NCBI RefSeq assembly: GCF_036345175.1
Contig: NZ_CP107780.1
Location: forward strand, 1,054,001-1,118,000
Direction: 5' to 3'
Length of the DNA: 64,000 nt
Source of the DNA: Streptomyces sp. NBC_00576
Lineage (GTDB): Bacteria; Actinomycetota; Actinomycetes; Streptomycetales; Streptomycetaceae
Shown: piece by piece, positions 16,405 through 25,121 of the stretch
Numbering within the stretch: the first letter of the stretch is position 1
Layout of the letters: each line of letters opens with the position of its first letter
Program-made: the position numbers and the translations under genes
Notes under the pieces: model-generated
What the model was told of the DNA's origin: nothing
Seen by the model: the letters and a program-made list of their open reading frames with translations, nothing else
The model's database searches: none

Positions 16405-17892
16405 ATGCCGATGTTCGTCGGCGTCGTTGCGGGGGTCGCGGTAGTTGCCGTCCTCGCACTCATAGGTGTTTTCAAGATGATGTGGCGGGTCGCTGAACCC
16501 AACGAGGCACTCATCATCTCCGGCTCCAAGCACAGGACCGAAGGCCTTGAAGAAGGCATGGGGTTCCGTATCGTCACCGGGCGGGGCACGCTCGTGCTGC
16601 CCGGGATGCAGGCGGTGCGCAAGATCTCGCTCGATCTGAACGAGACCGAACTGCACGTGGACTGCGTGACCACCCAGGGCATTCCGCTCAAGGTGCGGGG
16701 CGTGGTCATCTTCAAGGTGGGCGACGACTTCGTGTCGATCGCCAACGCGGGCCGCCGTTTCCTCGACCAGCAGAAAATGATGGCGGAGCGGGTGCACAAC
16801 GTGTTCGCCGGTCATCTGCGGTCCATCGTCGGCGGGTTGACCGTCGAGGAGATGATCCGCGACCGAGAGAAGCTCACCGGGCAGACCCGGGCCGCGTGCG
16901 GCACGGAGATGGAGAAGCTCGGACTGATCGTCGACTCGCTCCAGATCCACGAGATCGAGGACCCCACCGGGTACATCAAGAACCTCGCCATGCCGCACGC
17001 CGCCGCCGTCCAGCGGGACGCGCGGATCGCACAGGCCGAGGCGAATCGTCTCGCCACCGAGGCCGAGCAGAAGGCCGCGGCGCGGATGTCGGAGGCCACC
17101 CGGGACAGCGAGATCCTGCAGGCCGGCTACCAGGCGGAGCGCGACAAGGCGGCGGCGAAAGCCCGGCAGGCCGGACCGCTCGCCGACGCCGCCGCCCGGC
17201 AGGACGTCGTCGTCCAGGAGACGCGCATCGCCGAACTCGACGCCCTGCGCCGGGAGCAGCAGCTCCAGGCGGACGTCCGCAAGCCGGCCGACGCGCAGGC
17301 CTACGAGACACGGGCGCGGGCCGAGGCCGAGCGTGACGCGCGTATCTCGGCGGCGCAGGCCAAGGCCAAGGAGACCGAGCTCGCGGCCCTGGCCGAGGCC
17401 AACCGGGTCACGACGGCCGCGACCGCCGAGGCCGAGTCGATCAAGGCGCGAGGTACGGCTGCCGCCTTGGCGACCAGGGCCACGGGTGAGGCCGAGGCCG
17501 CCGCGTCGCAGGCCAAGGGCCTCGCCGCCGCCGAGGCGACGAAGGCGAAGGGGCTCGCGGAGGCGGAGGCCATCAAGGCGCGGGCCGCCGCGCTCGCCGA
17601 GAACCAGGAAGCGGTGGTCGCCCAGCAACTCGCCGAGAACTGGCCGGAGATCGTGCGGGCCGGTGCGTCCGCGTTCGGCAGCGTGGACAACATGGTGGTG
17701 CTCAACGGTGCGGACGGGATGGCCGAGATGCTCGCCAAGGCGCTCACGATGGGCGGTACGGGGCTGGGGCTGGCGCGGCAGTTGCTCGCGTCCATGAACC
17801 AGAACGGGCAGACACCGAACGGGACTTCGGCGCTGAACGGGCTGGCGGCGCCTGGGGTGCAGAAGGTGCCGGTGGAGAAGGACGAGGGGTGA
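16405..17892 (+). CDS. Flotillin-like SPFH-domain membrane protein
   Basis: 495 aa. One N-terminal membrane helix (FVGVVAGVAVVAVLALIGVF, residues 3-22), then an SPFH/PHB domain starting WRVAEPNEALIISG. A long Ala/Glu/Lys coiled coil follows (about residues 200-420, with repeats such as EAEAIKARAAALAEN), and the C-terminal segment is QQLAENWPEIVRAGASAFGS as in flotillins. Such proteins oligomerise and organise functional membrane microdomains. AAAGGGGG stands 3 nt before the ATG. Together with the NfeD-like gene it forms the usual NfeD-SPFH pair. Length is normal. Confidence 0.92.
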   Translation: MPMFVGVVAGVAVVAVLALIGVFKMMWRVAEPNEALIISGSKHRTEGLEEGMGFRIVTGRGTLVLPGMQAVRKISLDLNETELHVDCVTTQGIPLKVRGVVIFKVGDDFVSIANAGRRFLDQQKMMAERVHNVFAGHLRSIVGGLTVEEMIRDREKLTGQTRAACGTEMEKLGLIVDSLQIHEIEDPTGYIKNLAMPHAAAVQRDARIAQAEANRLATEAEQKAAARMSEATRDSEILQAGYQAERDKAAAKARQAGPLADAAARQDVVVQETRIAELDALRREQQLQADVRKPADAQAYETRARAEAERDARISAAQAKAKETELAALAEANRVTTAATAEAESIKARGTAAALATRATGEAEAAASQAKGLAAAEATKAKGLAEAEAIKARAAALAENQEAVVAQQLAENWPEIVRAGASAFGSVDNMVVLNGADGMAEMLAKALTMGGTGLGLARQLLASMNQNGQTPNGTSALNGLAAPGVQKVPVEKDEG

Positions 17893-17919
17893 TGCGGGAG
17901 GGGTGATGCAGTGAGTGGC

Positions 17920-17945
17920 GGGGCTCAGGCTCTAACGTGAGCCCC
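17920..17945. promoter_or_regulatory. Hairpin at the start of the PemK-like gene
   Basis: GGGGCTCA and TGAGCCCC form a perfect 8-bp stem with a 10-nt loop. It ends exactly before the GTG at 17946. A -10-like TAACGT (17933-17938) lies within it, so it may terminate the flotillin transcript and also overlap the promoter of the next, apparently leaderless, gene. Confidence 0.5.
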
Positions 17946-18392
17946 GTGACTGTCTTTCCGGATGCCGAAGTCCCGGGCCGCTACGGCCCCTCCGCCACCA
18001 CCGAGGCCGATCCTCGCGATGTTGGGCGGGTGCGTACGGAGTACTCGCCCGCCCACGACGGGGATCCCGATCCCGGGGAGATCGTGTGGACCTGGGTGCC
18101 GTTCGAGGAGAACGACGGGCGGGGGAAGGACCGGCCCGTGCTGGTTGTCGCCCGCGAGGCCGGGGGGACGTTTCTTGCCGTGCAGCTGTCCAGCAAGCGG
18201 CATGACGGGGACCGGGAGTGGGTTCCGATCGGGAGCGGGCCGTGGGACCGGACCGGTCGCGATTCGTGGGTGGATGTGGATCGGGTGCTACGGCTGTTCG
18301 AGGACGGGATGCGGCGGGAGGCCTGTGCGTTGGACCGGATGCGGTTCAACTCCGTTGTGCTGCGGTTGCGGGAGCGATACGGCTGGCGTTGA
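17946..18392 (+). CDS. PemK/MazF-like protein without an evident antitoxin
   Basis: 148 aa. The central part PGEIVWTWVPFEENDGRGKDRPVLVVARE... FLAVQLSSK resembles the PemK/MazF SH3-like barrel (GEIVW start and K-RPVLV core). The ending DWVDVDRVLRLF-type segment also fits. MazF toxins cleave mRNA, but many actinobacterial relatives stand alone and their activity is unproven. No antitoxin-sized gene lies on either side. The GTG at 17946 sits 7 nt after a TAACGT -10-like box, suggesting leaderless expression; a GTG at 17937 is the alternative. A strong terminator follows. Confidence 0.65.
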   Translation: MTVFPDAEVPGRYGPSATTEADPRDVGRVRTEYSPAHDGDPDPGEIVWTWVPFEENDGRGKDRPVLVVAREAGGTFLAVQLSSKRHDGDREWVPIGSGPWDRTGRDSWVDVDRVLRLFEDGMRREACALDRMRFNSVVLRLRERYGWR

Positions 18393-18425
18393 GTGAGCCG
18401 GTTGTGTTCACCGTGCGGGCCGACA

Positions 18426-18460
18426 GGCCCTGGCTGACACCCGGTACGGGAGCCAGGGCC
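18426..18460. terminator. Terminator hairpin
   Basis: GGCCCTGGCT and AGCCAGGGCC form a perfect 10-bp stem around a 15-nt loop, 34 nt after the PemK-like gene. Confidence 0.75.
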
Positions 18461-18501
18461 GCCACGGACTTCTCTGTACGGATGGCGCCGCCGGGAATCG
18501 C

Positions 18502-18750
18502 CTACCGCAGTTGGGCGGTGTCCAGAAGTTCGCGGGCCATCAGGTGTGCGGGCGTCTCGGTTTGTGCGGCGACGCGCCGGAAGGTCTCCTGGGCGGGGCG
18601 GGCCGGCCAGGCGGGGGGCAGGTGCCCGGCGGGAAGCCTGGGGTCCGTACGGATGGTCCAGAGCCATTCGCTGACCAGCCGCAGCCGGGTCCCGATCGGA
18701 TCGTCTCCGGATCCGGCGTCCAGCTGGGCGGTCCAGCGGCGCCGCCGCAC
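18502..18750 (-). pseudogene. Fragment resembling the C-terminus of a PaaX-type regulator
   Basis: An 82-codon open frame contains LVSEWLWTIRTDPRLPAGHL, PPAWPARPAQETFRRVAAQT, then a tail ending LLDTAQLR. The tryptophan-rich DPxLPxxxLPxxWP pattern recalls the C-terminal domain of PaaX-like regulators, but the DNA-binding part is absent and a TAA lies 19 codons upstream in frame. Another minus-strand frame (ATG at 18818) reads into the same DNA. A decayed gene is the likeliest explanation; the family call is weak. Confidence 0.3.
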
Positions 18751-19302
18751 AGCAGCAGGGCGACGGGGGTGCTGCTGGAGCAGGGGGAGGACACCGCGAA
18801 CTTAGGCGCTTCCATGACTGCCGTCAAGAAAGTGCCAAACATTACATCCTGTGAATTTCCTGTCTCCGCCGACTGCCAGCAGCCGTCCGAGCCGTTGGGC
18901 GGGCGTTCTCACCGCGCGCCACCAGGTACCCACACACGGTCCCCACCCGGGCCCCCGCACAGCCCCGTCCACGGGCGTCGCCTCGAAGGCCCGAGGCGCC
19001 GACCCCCGAGCCAACTCCACGGCCGACAGCGGTTTTCCGTCACCGTCTGGGCCGCCTCGACGGCCAGGCCGCCGACCCCTTGCCGTCGGCGAAGCTGCGG
19101 GTGTGGAGGATCGGCGCACGGACGTCCAGCAGCAGCCGACGCGTGCGAACGTTCCCGGATCGGACACCTTGCAGTCGACGTTTCCGCACAGGTCATAAGT
19201 TTGCTCAGGTAAATCCGAGCGACCCGGGCGGCAACGTGGGCCCGTGGGTGTGCGCCGACATCCCACAACGACGGGGCCACTTCCGTCGAGTTGCCCGCAC
19301 CC
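18751..19302. other. Non-coding or decayed region
   Basis: I find no convincing gene in about 550 bp. Open frames exist on both strands but none has family motifs, a Shine-Dalgarno sequence or typical codon bias. Positions 18820-18860 are markedly A/T-richer and look promoter-like on the minus strand. The rest may be gene remnants. Confidence 0.5.
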
Positions 19303-20112
19303 CTAAGAGGCGAACGTACGCTCGAAAGCCGCCCGTGTTGCCGTGTCCTTCGTGCGGTCCAGGATCGCGAAGACGACTCTCTCGAAGGTGCCCTCGAAAC
19401 GGCCGCCCACCAGCAGGTCTCTGAATGTGACCGCCACCGTCACCGGGTCGTTCTGGAACACTCCGCAGCCCCACGCACCCAGTACCAGGCGGCGGTAGCC
19501 CTCTGTCGCGGCCGTTTCCAGGACCCGTTCCGCCCTGCTCGCCAAGGCGCTCGGCAGCTCGGAGGCCCGCTCGGGCGCCGTTCGTCGCACGACCCCCGCG
19601 TTCGGGGCCGCCGCGGTCAGGAAGCCCGCCGTGTACGGGTCGTCCAGGAGGCGGCCCCGGTCGTCCCGGAAGACCGGTACCCCGGGTGAGTGGATGACGC
19701 GGTCGGTGTAGAACGGGTCGCGGTGGGTGCGGTGGTGGTCGTAGAACTCGCGCACCTCTGTCAGGCAGGTGTACAGCGCGGAGGCTCGACAGAGGGCCTC
19801 CTCCTGGGCCTGGGCGCCGTTCAGGTAGCCGCCGCCCGGGTTGCGGGCCGAGGAGAAATTCAGGACCGCCACCGGGCCGGGGAGACGGCGGGCGGCCTCC
19901 AGGCTGCTCTCGCCGGTGACCTCGAAGGAAGTGTCCAGGGGCGAGGCTGCCGGGGGGACCTCCAGCAGGCCCGGGCCGTACATGCGGGTGCCGTCCCGGG
20001 CGGCCTTGATCGCCGCGGCGAGTCGTACCTCGCGTCCGTCGGACGCGCGATAGGAACCGGCCGCGACGATCTCCTCCGTACCACGCGCGAGGTCGCGCAG
20101 GCGGGCGCTCAT
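19303..20112 (-). CDS. Bacterial-type PARG-like macrodomain protein (TIGR02452/DUF2263)
   Basis: 269 aa. The bacterial poly(ADP-ribose) glycohydrolase signature is complete: ARNPGGGYLNGAQAQEEALC, with GGG at residues 93-95 and the catalytic Gln-Glu-Glu at 103-105. Further macrodomain parts are YTDRVIHSPGVPVFRDD and LGAWGCGVFQNDP. The predicted role is removal of ADP-ribose chains or a related ADP-ribose hydrolysis. The ATG at 20112 with a purine-rich GGGGG upstream is preferred; a longer open frame to 20424 covers the promoter region of the divergent egt operon. It is divergent from egtA. Confidence 0.88.
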   Translation of the reverse strand: MSARLRDLARGTEEIVAAGSYRASDGREVRLAAAIKAARDGTRMYGPGLLEVPPAASPLDTSFEVTGESSLEAARRLPGPVAVLNFSSARNPGGGYLNGAQAQEEALCRASALYTCLTEVREFYDHHRTHRDPFYTDRVIHSPGVPVFRDDRGRLLDDPYTAGFLTAAAPNAGVVRRTAPERASELPSALASRAERVLETAATEGYRRLVLGAWGCGVFQNDPVTVAVTFRDLLVGGRFEGTFERVVFAILDRTKDTATRAAFERTFAS

Positions 20113-20211
20113 GGCGCCACCCCCGTGTGCGCCATGACCGTGCCCTGCACTCGCTCCCCCGCCGTGCTCATACAGGCATCGTGGGTGATGCTGGACACGC
20201 GGTGCAACAGA

Positions 20212-20241
20212 GTTTCCGGGGTAGGCGAACGTCCCGGAAAC
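20212..20241. promoter_or_regulatory. Inverted repeat between PARG-like gene and egtA
   Basis: GTTTCCGGG, 12 nt, CCCGGAAAC: 9-bp perfect arms. A further CGGAAACG follows at about 20245-20252, giving three similar half-sites. It lies in the 278-bp divergent gap, 100 bp from the PARG-like start and 150 bp from egtA. Operator or hairpin; no regulator is identified. Confidence 0.5.
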
Positions 20242-20390
20242 GCCACGGAAACGGAGATCCATCGTCCTGAAAGCGCCCATGTGCACCCTTGTGCGATTTG
20301 ACGCGAGAGGTTTGGCTGGGACGAGTGATGCCTGTCCGGCCCACCCGACGCCGGGCCGGCGGCATGCTGGAATCTCAGGAGGAAACCGAC

Positions 20391-21707
20391 ATGTCCGATT
20401 CGGTGAGTGACTGTACGGAACCACGCACCGCCCTGTCCGAGGCTGAGGTCGAAGCCCTGGTCCGGGGGATCTGCTTCAAGACCGGACCACCTCGCACGCT
20501 CGGTGTCGAGGTGGAATGGATCGTCCACGAGCTGCGGCAGCCGCAGCTCCCCGTGACACCCGAACGGCTCGAAGCGGCCTACGCCGCACTGCGGATCCTG
20601 CCTCTCAGGTCGGCGCTCACCGTCGAACCGGGCGGTCAGCTGGAGCTCAGCTCCGCTCCCGCCGGCTCCCTGATGGAGTGCATCGGATCCGTCTCCGCCG
20701 ACCTCGACGCCGTCCGCGCGGTACTGCGCGAGGACGGTCTCGGTCTCGTCGGCATCGGCCAGGATCCCTGGCACCCGCCCCGCCGTTTCCTGCACGAGCC
20801 CCGTTACGACGCCCTGGAGCGGTGCCTCGACCTCACCGGTTCGGCCGGCCGCGCCATGATGTGCACCTCGGCCTCCGTGCAGGTGTGTCTCGACGCCGGT
20901 CACGAGGAGCCGGGCCCCCTCGGGCACGGACGGCGCTGGTGGCTCGCGAACCAGCTCGGCCCGGTCCTCGTGGCCGCCTTCGCCAACTCCCCGCTCGCCG
21001 TGTGCAGCCCCACCGGCTGGCGTTCCACCCGCCAGGTGCTGTGGATGGAGATCGGCGCCGGGAGAGCGGGGGCGCCGCCGCTGGACGCCGATCCGCGGCA
21101 GGCCTGGGCCAGGCATGTGCTCGATGCCCCGGTGATGTGCATACGCCGGGACAGCGGGCCGTGGGACGTCCCGGAGGACGGACTGACGTTCCGGGAGTGG
21201 ATCCGGACCGGGGTGCCCCGGCCGCCCACGCAGGAGGATCTCGACTACCACCTGACGACCCTGTTCCCGCCGGTCCGGCCGCGCGGCCATCTCGAACTGC
21301 GCATGATCGACGCCCAGCCCGGCGACGACGGCTGGATCGTCCCGCTCGCCGTCACGGCCGCGCTCTTCGACGACCCCGAGGCCGCCGAACTGGCCTACCG
21401 GGCTGTCAAGCCGCTCGCCGAGCGAGCCCTGTCACTGCCCGCCCCGAACAATCCGCTGTGGGCCGACGCCGCCCGCTACGGCCTGGCCGACCCGGAGTTG
21501 CGCGAGGTTGCCCTCGCCTGCTTCTCGGCCGCTCTGGAGGCCCTGCCCCGGCTCGGCGCGAGCCAGGAGGTCGTCGACGCCGTCTCCGCGTACATCGACC
21601 GCTATGTCATCCAAGGCCGTTGCCCCGCCGACGACCTGCTCGACCGCCTGTACGGCACGGACCGGCGTGCGTACGAGGCCTCGTACGGGAAGGACCTCCG
21701 CACATGA
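20391..21707 (+). CDS. egtA: Ergothioneine biosynthesis glutamate-cysteine ligase EgtA
   Basis: 438 aa, GCS2-type ligase that joins glutamate and cysteine to gamma-glutamylcysteine, the sulfur donor for EgtB. Seen: the N-terminal LGVEVEWIVHEL (GxExE-like metal/substrate segment), EPGGQLELSSAP, MMCTSASVQVCLD and LELRMIDAQPGDDGW. AGGAGG stands 8 nt before the ATG at 20391. It is the first of four overlapping genes: its stop overlaps the egtB start by 4 nt (ATGA). The divergent gap upstream holds an inverted repeat. Confidence 0.95.
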   Translation: MSDSVSDCTEPRTALSEAEVEALVRGICFKTGPPRTLGVEVEWIVHELRQPQLPVTPERLEAAYAALRILPLRSALTVEPGGQLELSSAPAGSLMECIGSVSADLDAVRAVLREDGLGLVGIGQDPWHPPRRFLHEPRYDALERCLDLTGSAGRAMMCTSASVQVCLDAGHEEPGPLGHGRRWWLANQLGPVLVAAFANSPLAVCSPTGWRSTRQVLWMEIGAGRAGAPPLDADPRQAWARHVLDAPVMCIRRDSGPWDVPEDGLTFREWIRTGVPRPPTQEDLDYHLTTLFPPVRPRGHLELRMIDAQPGDDGWIVPLAVTAALFDDPEAAELAYRAVKPLAERALSLPAPNNPLWADAARYGLADPELREVALACFSAALEALPRLGASQEVVDAVSAYIDRYVIQGRCPADDLLDRLYGTDRRAYEASYGKDLRT

Positions 21708-23026
21708 CCGACCCCGCCCTGGATCCGGAGACGCTCCGGGGGCGTGCTCTTGCCGCGCTCACCGTCGCGCGGGAGCGGACCGCGCTCCTCACCTCCGTCG
21801 AGGATCCCGAACTCACCGCGCAGCACTCGCCGTTGATGTCCCCGCTGGTCTGGGATCTCGCCCATATCGGCAACCAGGAGGAGATGTGGCTGTTGCGCGC
21901 GGTCGCCGGGCGGGAGGCGATGCGGCCCGAGATCGACGGCCTGTACGACGCCTTCGAGCACTCGCGCGCCGAACGGCCCTCACTGCCGCTGCTGCCGCCC
22001 GCCGAGGCCCGTAAGTACGCGGCGGAGGTGCGCGGCCGGGTCCTGGACGTGCTGGAGAGCGCCGGGTTCGAAGGTACGGGTGCTCGGCTGACCGAGGCCG
22101 GATTCGCCTTCGGGATGATCGCCCAGCACGAACAGCAGCACGACGAGACGATGCTGATCACCCATCAGCTGCGGAAGGGGCCGGCGGTTCTCCATGCTCC
22201 CGACCCGGAGCCCGCTCCCCCGTTCACCGGTCCGGCCGAAGTCCTCGTCCCCGGTGGCCCGTTCACGATGGGCACCTCCACCGAGCCGTGGTCCCTGGAC
22301 AACGAACGGCCCGCGCACCGGCGCGAGGTGGCGTCCTTCTTCATCGATACGACGCCGGTGACGAACGCCGCCTACCAGGCGTTCATCGCCGACGGAGGCT
22401 ACGACGACCCGCGCTGGTGGACGTCGGACGGCTGGTCGCATGTGCGCGGACACTCCCTGTACGCGCCGCTGTTCTGGTTCCGGGACGGCGGGCAGTGGCT
22501 GCGGCGGCGGTTCGGGGTCACCGAGGTGGTGCCGCCCGACGAGCCCGTCGTGCACGTGTGCTGGTACGAGGCGGACGCGTACGCCCGCTGGGCCGGGCGC
22601 CGGCTGCCCACCGAGGCGGAGTGGGAGAAGGCCGCCCGGCACGACCCGGCGACCGACCGCTCGACGCGCTACCCGTGGGGCGACGCGGACCCCGCCCCCG
22701 AGCACGCCAACCTCGGTCAGCGGCATCTGCGGCCGGCGCCCGCCGGGAGCTATCCGGCCGGGGAATCGCCGCTGGGGGTACGGCAGTTGATCGGTGATGT
22801 GTGGGAGTGGACGGCGAGCGACTTCCTGCCGTACCCGGGGTTCAGCATGTTCCCGTACAAGGAGTACTCGGAGGTGTTCTTCGGGCCCGAGTACAAGGTG
22901 CTGCGCGGTGGTTCGTTCGCCGTGGACGCGGTGGCCTGCCGGGGGACGTTCCGCAATTGGGACTATCCGATCCGGCGGCAGATCTTCTCCGGCTTCCGCA
23001 CCGCCCGTACCCCGGAGGCCATCTGA
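21704..23026 (+). CDS. egtB: Ergothioneine sulfoxide synthase EgtB
   Basis: 440 aa, non-heme iron enzyme coupling hercynine with gamma-glutamylcysteine and O2. The N-terminal DinB_2 domain supplies iron ligands: His54 in WDLAHIGNQEE, and His142/His146 in QHEQQHDE (HX3HXE). From about residue 185 a formylglycine-generating-enzyme-like domain follows (PGGPFTMGTS, RRLPTEAEWEKAARH, DVWEWTASDFLPYPGF, LRGGSFAVD). It overlaps egtA by 4 nt and egtC by 1 nt (TGATG), indicating translational coupling. Confidence 0.96.
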   Translation: MTDPALDPETLRGRALAALTVARERTALLTSVEDPELTAQHSPLMSPLVWDLAHIGNQEEMWLLRAVAGREAMRPEIDGLYDAFEHSRAERPSLPLLPPAEARKYAAEVRGRVLDVLESAGFEGTGARLTEAGFAFGMIAQHEQQHDETMLITHQLRKGPAVLHAPDPEPAPPFTGPAEVLVPGGPFTMGTSTEPWSLDNERPAHRREVASFFIDTTPVTNAAYQAFIADGGYDDPRWWTSDGWSHVRGHSLYAPLFWFRDGGQWLRRRFGVTEVVPPDEPVVHVCWYEADAYARWAGRRLPTEAEWEKAARHDPATDRSTRYPWGDADPAPEHANLGQRHLRPAPAGSYPAGESPLGVRQLIGDVWEWTASDFLPYPGFSMFPYKEYSEVFFGPEYKVLRGGSFAVDAVACRGTFRNWDYPIRRQIFSGFRTARTPEAI

Positions 23027-23817
23027 TGTGCCGTCAACTGGCCTTCCTTGGGCCCCCGGAGTCGATCGGCAGCGTGGTGGTGGAGCCGCCGCACGGGCTG
23101 TACCGGCAGTCGTGGGCGCCCCGGCACCAGCGGTACGGAACCGTCAACGCCGATGGTTTCGGCGTCGGTTGGTACGCGGAGGGCGATCCGGTGCCGGCCC
23201 GTTACCGGCGTGCCGGGCCCGTCTGGGCGGACCCGTCCTTCGCCGACCTCGCCCGGGTCGTGCGGACCACCGCGCTGCTCGCCGCCGTACGGGACGCGAC
23301 GCTGGCCGGCGCCGACGGGGAGGCCGCCGCGGCGCCCTTCGCCGCGGGTGCCTGGCTGTTCGGGCACAACGGGGCGGTCATCGGCTGGCCGGGATCCGTC
23401 GCACCCCTCGTACAGGCCCTGCCCGGTGAGGAGTTGCTGTCGATGGAGGCGCGCTCCGACTCGGCCTTCCTGTGGGCGCTGGTGCTGCACCGGCTGCACG
23501 CCGGTGACGATGTCGGACGGGCGCTGGCCCGCACCGTCCTGGAGGTCGACGCGGCGGCTCCCGGCTCCCGCCTCAACCTGCTGCTCACGGACGGCACGAC
23601 GATCGCGGCGACCGCCTGGGGGGACACCCTCTTCCACCTGACGGGGCCCGGCCCCCGCACGGTGGTGGCGTCAGAACCGTACGACGACGATCCCCGCTGG
23701 CAGGAGGTACCCGACCGCACCCTCGTCATCGCGAGCCGTACCGAGGTACGGCTCACCCCGCTCCAGGACGTGAGCGGCGACCTGGCATCCGTACCACCCG
23801 AGGAGCTTCGTACGTGA
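23026..23817 (+). CDS. egtC: Ergothioneine biosynthesis amidohydrolase EgtC
   Basis: 263 aa, class II glutamine amidotransferase-like hydrolase that removes the gamma-glutamyl group from the EgtB product. It begins MCRQLAFLG, giving an N-terminal Cys nucleophile after Met removal. GTVNADGFGVGWY, AGAWLFGHNGAVIGW and MEARSDSAFLWAL are typical Ntn segments. It starts within the egtB stop and its own stop overlaps egtD by 4 nt (GTGA). Confidence 0.95.
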   Translation: MCRQLAFLGPPESIGSVVVEPPHGLYRQSWAPRHQRYGTVNADGFGVGWYAEGDPVPARYRRAGPVWADPSFADLARVVRTTALLAAVRDATLAGADGEAAAAPFAAGAWLFGHNGAVIGWPGSVAPLVQALPGEELLSMEARSDSAFLWALVLHRLHAGDDVGRALARTVLEVDAAAPGSRLNLLLTDGTTIAATAWGDTLFHLTGPGPRTVVASEPYDDDPRWQEVPDRTLVIASRTEVRLTPLQDVSGDLASVPPEELRT

Positions 23818-24776
23818 GTCCGTTCCTGGTCACCCGCACCCTGCCCGAGGACGCCACGGAGGCCGCCCTGCGCGCCGACGTTCTCCACGGGCTCACCCGC
23901 ACGCCCAAGGCACTCCCGCCGAAGTGGTTCTACGACGCTCACGGCAGCGAACTCTTCGACCGGATCACCGAGTTGCCCGAGTACTACCCGACCCGGGCCG
24001 AGCGCGAGATCCTTCTCGCCCGGGCCGGGGAGATCGCCGCCGCGACCGGTGCGCGCACGCTGGTCGAGCTGGGTTCCGGCTCGTCGGAGAAGACGCGGCA
24101 TCTGCTGGACGCGCTGCCGGAGCTGGAGACGTATGTCCCGGTCGACGTGAGTGAGAGCGCGCTGCGGCAGGCGGGCGAGGCGCTGATCGCCGAGCGGCCG
24201 GGGCTCGGCGTACACGCTCTGATCGCCGACTTCACCGGCGGTCTGGCGCTGCCGGGGACGCCCGGGCCCCGACTGATGGCGTTCCTCGGCGGCACGATCG
24301 GCAATCTGCTGCCCGCCGAACGGGCCGCGTTCCTGTCGTCGGTGCGTTCCCTGCTGTCGCCCGGGGACGCGCTGCTGCTCGGCACGGACCTGGTCAAGGC
24401 CGAGTCGGTGCTGGTCCCGGCGTACGACGACGCGGCGGGTGTGACGGCCGCGTTCAACAAGAACGTGCTGACCGTCGTCAACCGCGAACTCGGCGCCGAC
24501 TTCGACCCCGACGCCTTCGAGCATGTGGCGCTGTGGGACTCGGCCAACGAGTGGATCGAGATGCGGCTGCGCTCGCTCGCCGAGCAGACCGTGAAGATCC
24601 CCGCGCTCGACCTCGCCGTGGACTTCGCGGTGGGCGAGGAGATGCGTACGGAGGTGTCGGCGAAGTTCCGGAAGGAGGGTGTGGGCGCCGAACTGGCCGC
24701 TGCCGGGCTGGAGCCGACCCGGTGGTGGACGGACGAGCTGGGCCGTTTCGCCCTGTCGCTGAGCGTCGCCCGTTAG
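23814..24776 (+). CDS. egtD: L-histidine N-alpha-methyltransferase EgtD
   Basis: 320 aa, SAM-dependent enzyme that trimethylates histidine to hercynine, the first ergothioneine intermediate. Motifs: PPKWFYDAHGSELFDRI near the N-terminus, the SAM site LVELGSGSSEKTRHLLDAL and FLGGTIGNLLPAERAAFL. The start is GTG at 23814. It is the last gene of egtABCD; no egtE-like PLP C-S lyase is in the window, so the final step must be encoded elsewhere. Confidence 0.96.
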   Translation: MSPFLVTRTLPEDATEAALRADVLHGLTRTPKALPPKWFYDAHGSELFDRITELPEYYPTRAEREILLARAGEIAAATGARTLVELGSGSSEKTRHLLDALPELETYVPVDVSESALRQAGEALIAERPGLGVHALIADFTGGLALPGTPGPRLMAFLGGTIGNLLPAERAAFLSSVRSLLSPGDALLLGTDLVKAESVLVPAYDDAAGVTAAFNKNVLTVVNRELGADFDPDAFEHVALWDSANEWIEMRLRSLAEQTVKIPALDLAVDFAVGEEMRTEVSAKFRKEGVGAELAAAGLEPTRWWTDELGRFALSLSVAR

Positions 24777-24882
24777 CGACACCTCGCGAACCGTCGCCAC
24801 ATGGGGCACGGTGGAACGTGGAATGCCGCCAGGAGGATCCAGTACGACCAGCACATCCAGTACGGCGAAGAGGAGCACCCGC

Positions 24883-25098
24883 ATGTCCAACCACACCTAC
24901 CGGGTCACCGAGATCGTCGGCACCTCGCACGAAGGCGTCGACCAGGCCGTCCGCAACGGCATCAGCCGGGCCTCGCAGACCCTGCGCAATCTGGACTGGT
25001 TCGAGATCACGCAGGTCAGGGGCCAGATCGTGGACGGGCAGATCGAGCACTACCAGGTCGGCCTGAAGGTCGGTTTCCGGCTGGAGGACGGCGAGTGA
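24883..25098 (+). CDS. Dodecin
   Basis: 71 aa, normal length for dodecin, a dodecameric flavin/CoA-binding protein that stores or buffers flavins. Sequence VTEIVGTSHEGVDQAVRNGI, then SRASQTLRNLDWFEITQVRG, and the GLKVGFRLED end are diagnostic, including the flavin-stacking Trp in NLDWFEI. GAGGAG stands 7 nt before the ATG. It follows egtD after 106 bp and may have its own promoter. Confidence 0.93.
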   Translation: MSNHTYRVTEIVGTSHEGVDQAVRNGISRASQTLRNLDWFEITQVRGQIVDGQIEHYQVGLKVGFRLEDGE

Positions 25099-25121
25099 CA
25101 GCCGTGGTGTAGGCCACTGAC

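Noticed and set aside
20516..21703. Upstream extension of the egtB frame through egtA
   Set aside because: The extension is Arg-rich and out of frame with the well-supported egtA; the egtB start is fixed by the ATGA overlap.
24777..24882. Search for egtE after egtD
   Set aside because: Only a short gap and dodecin follow; no PLP-dependent lyase is present in the window.
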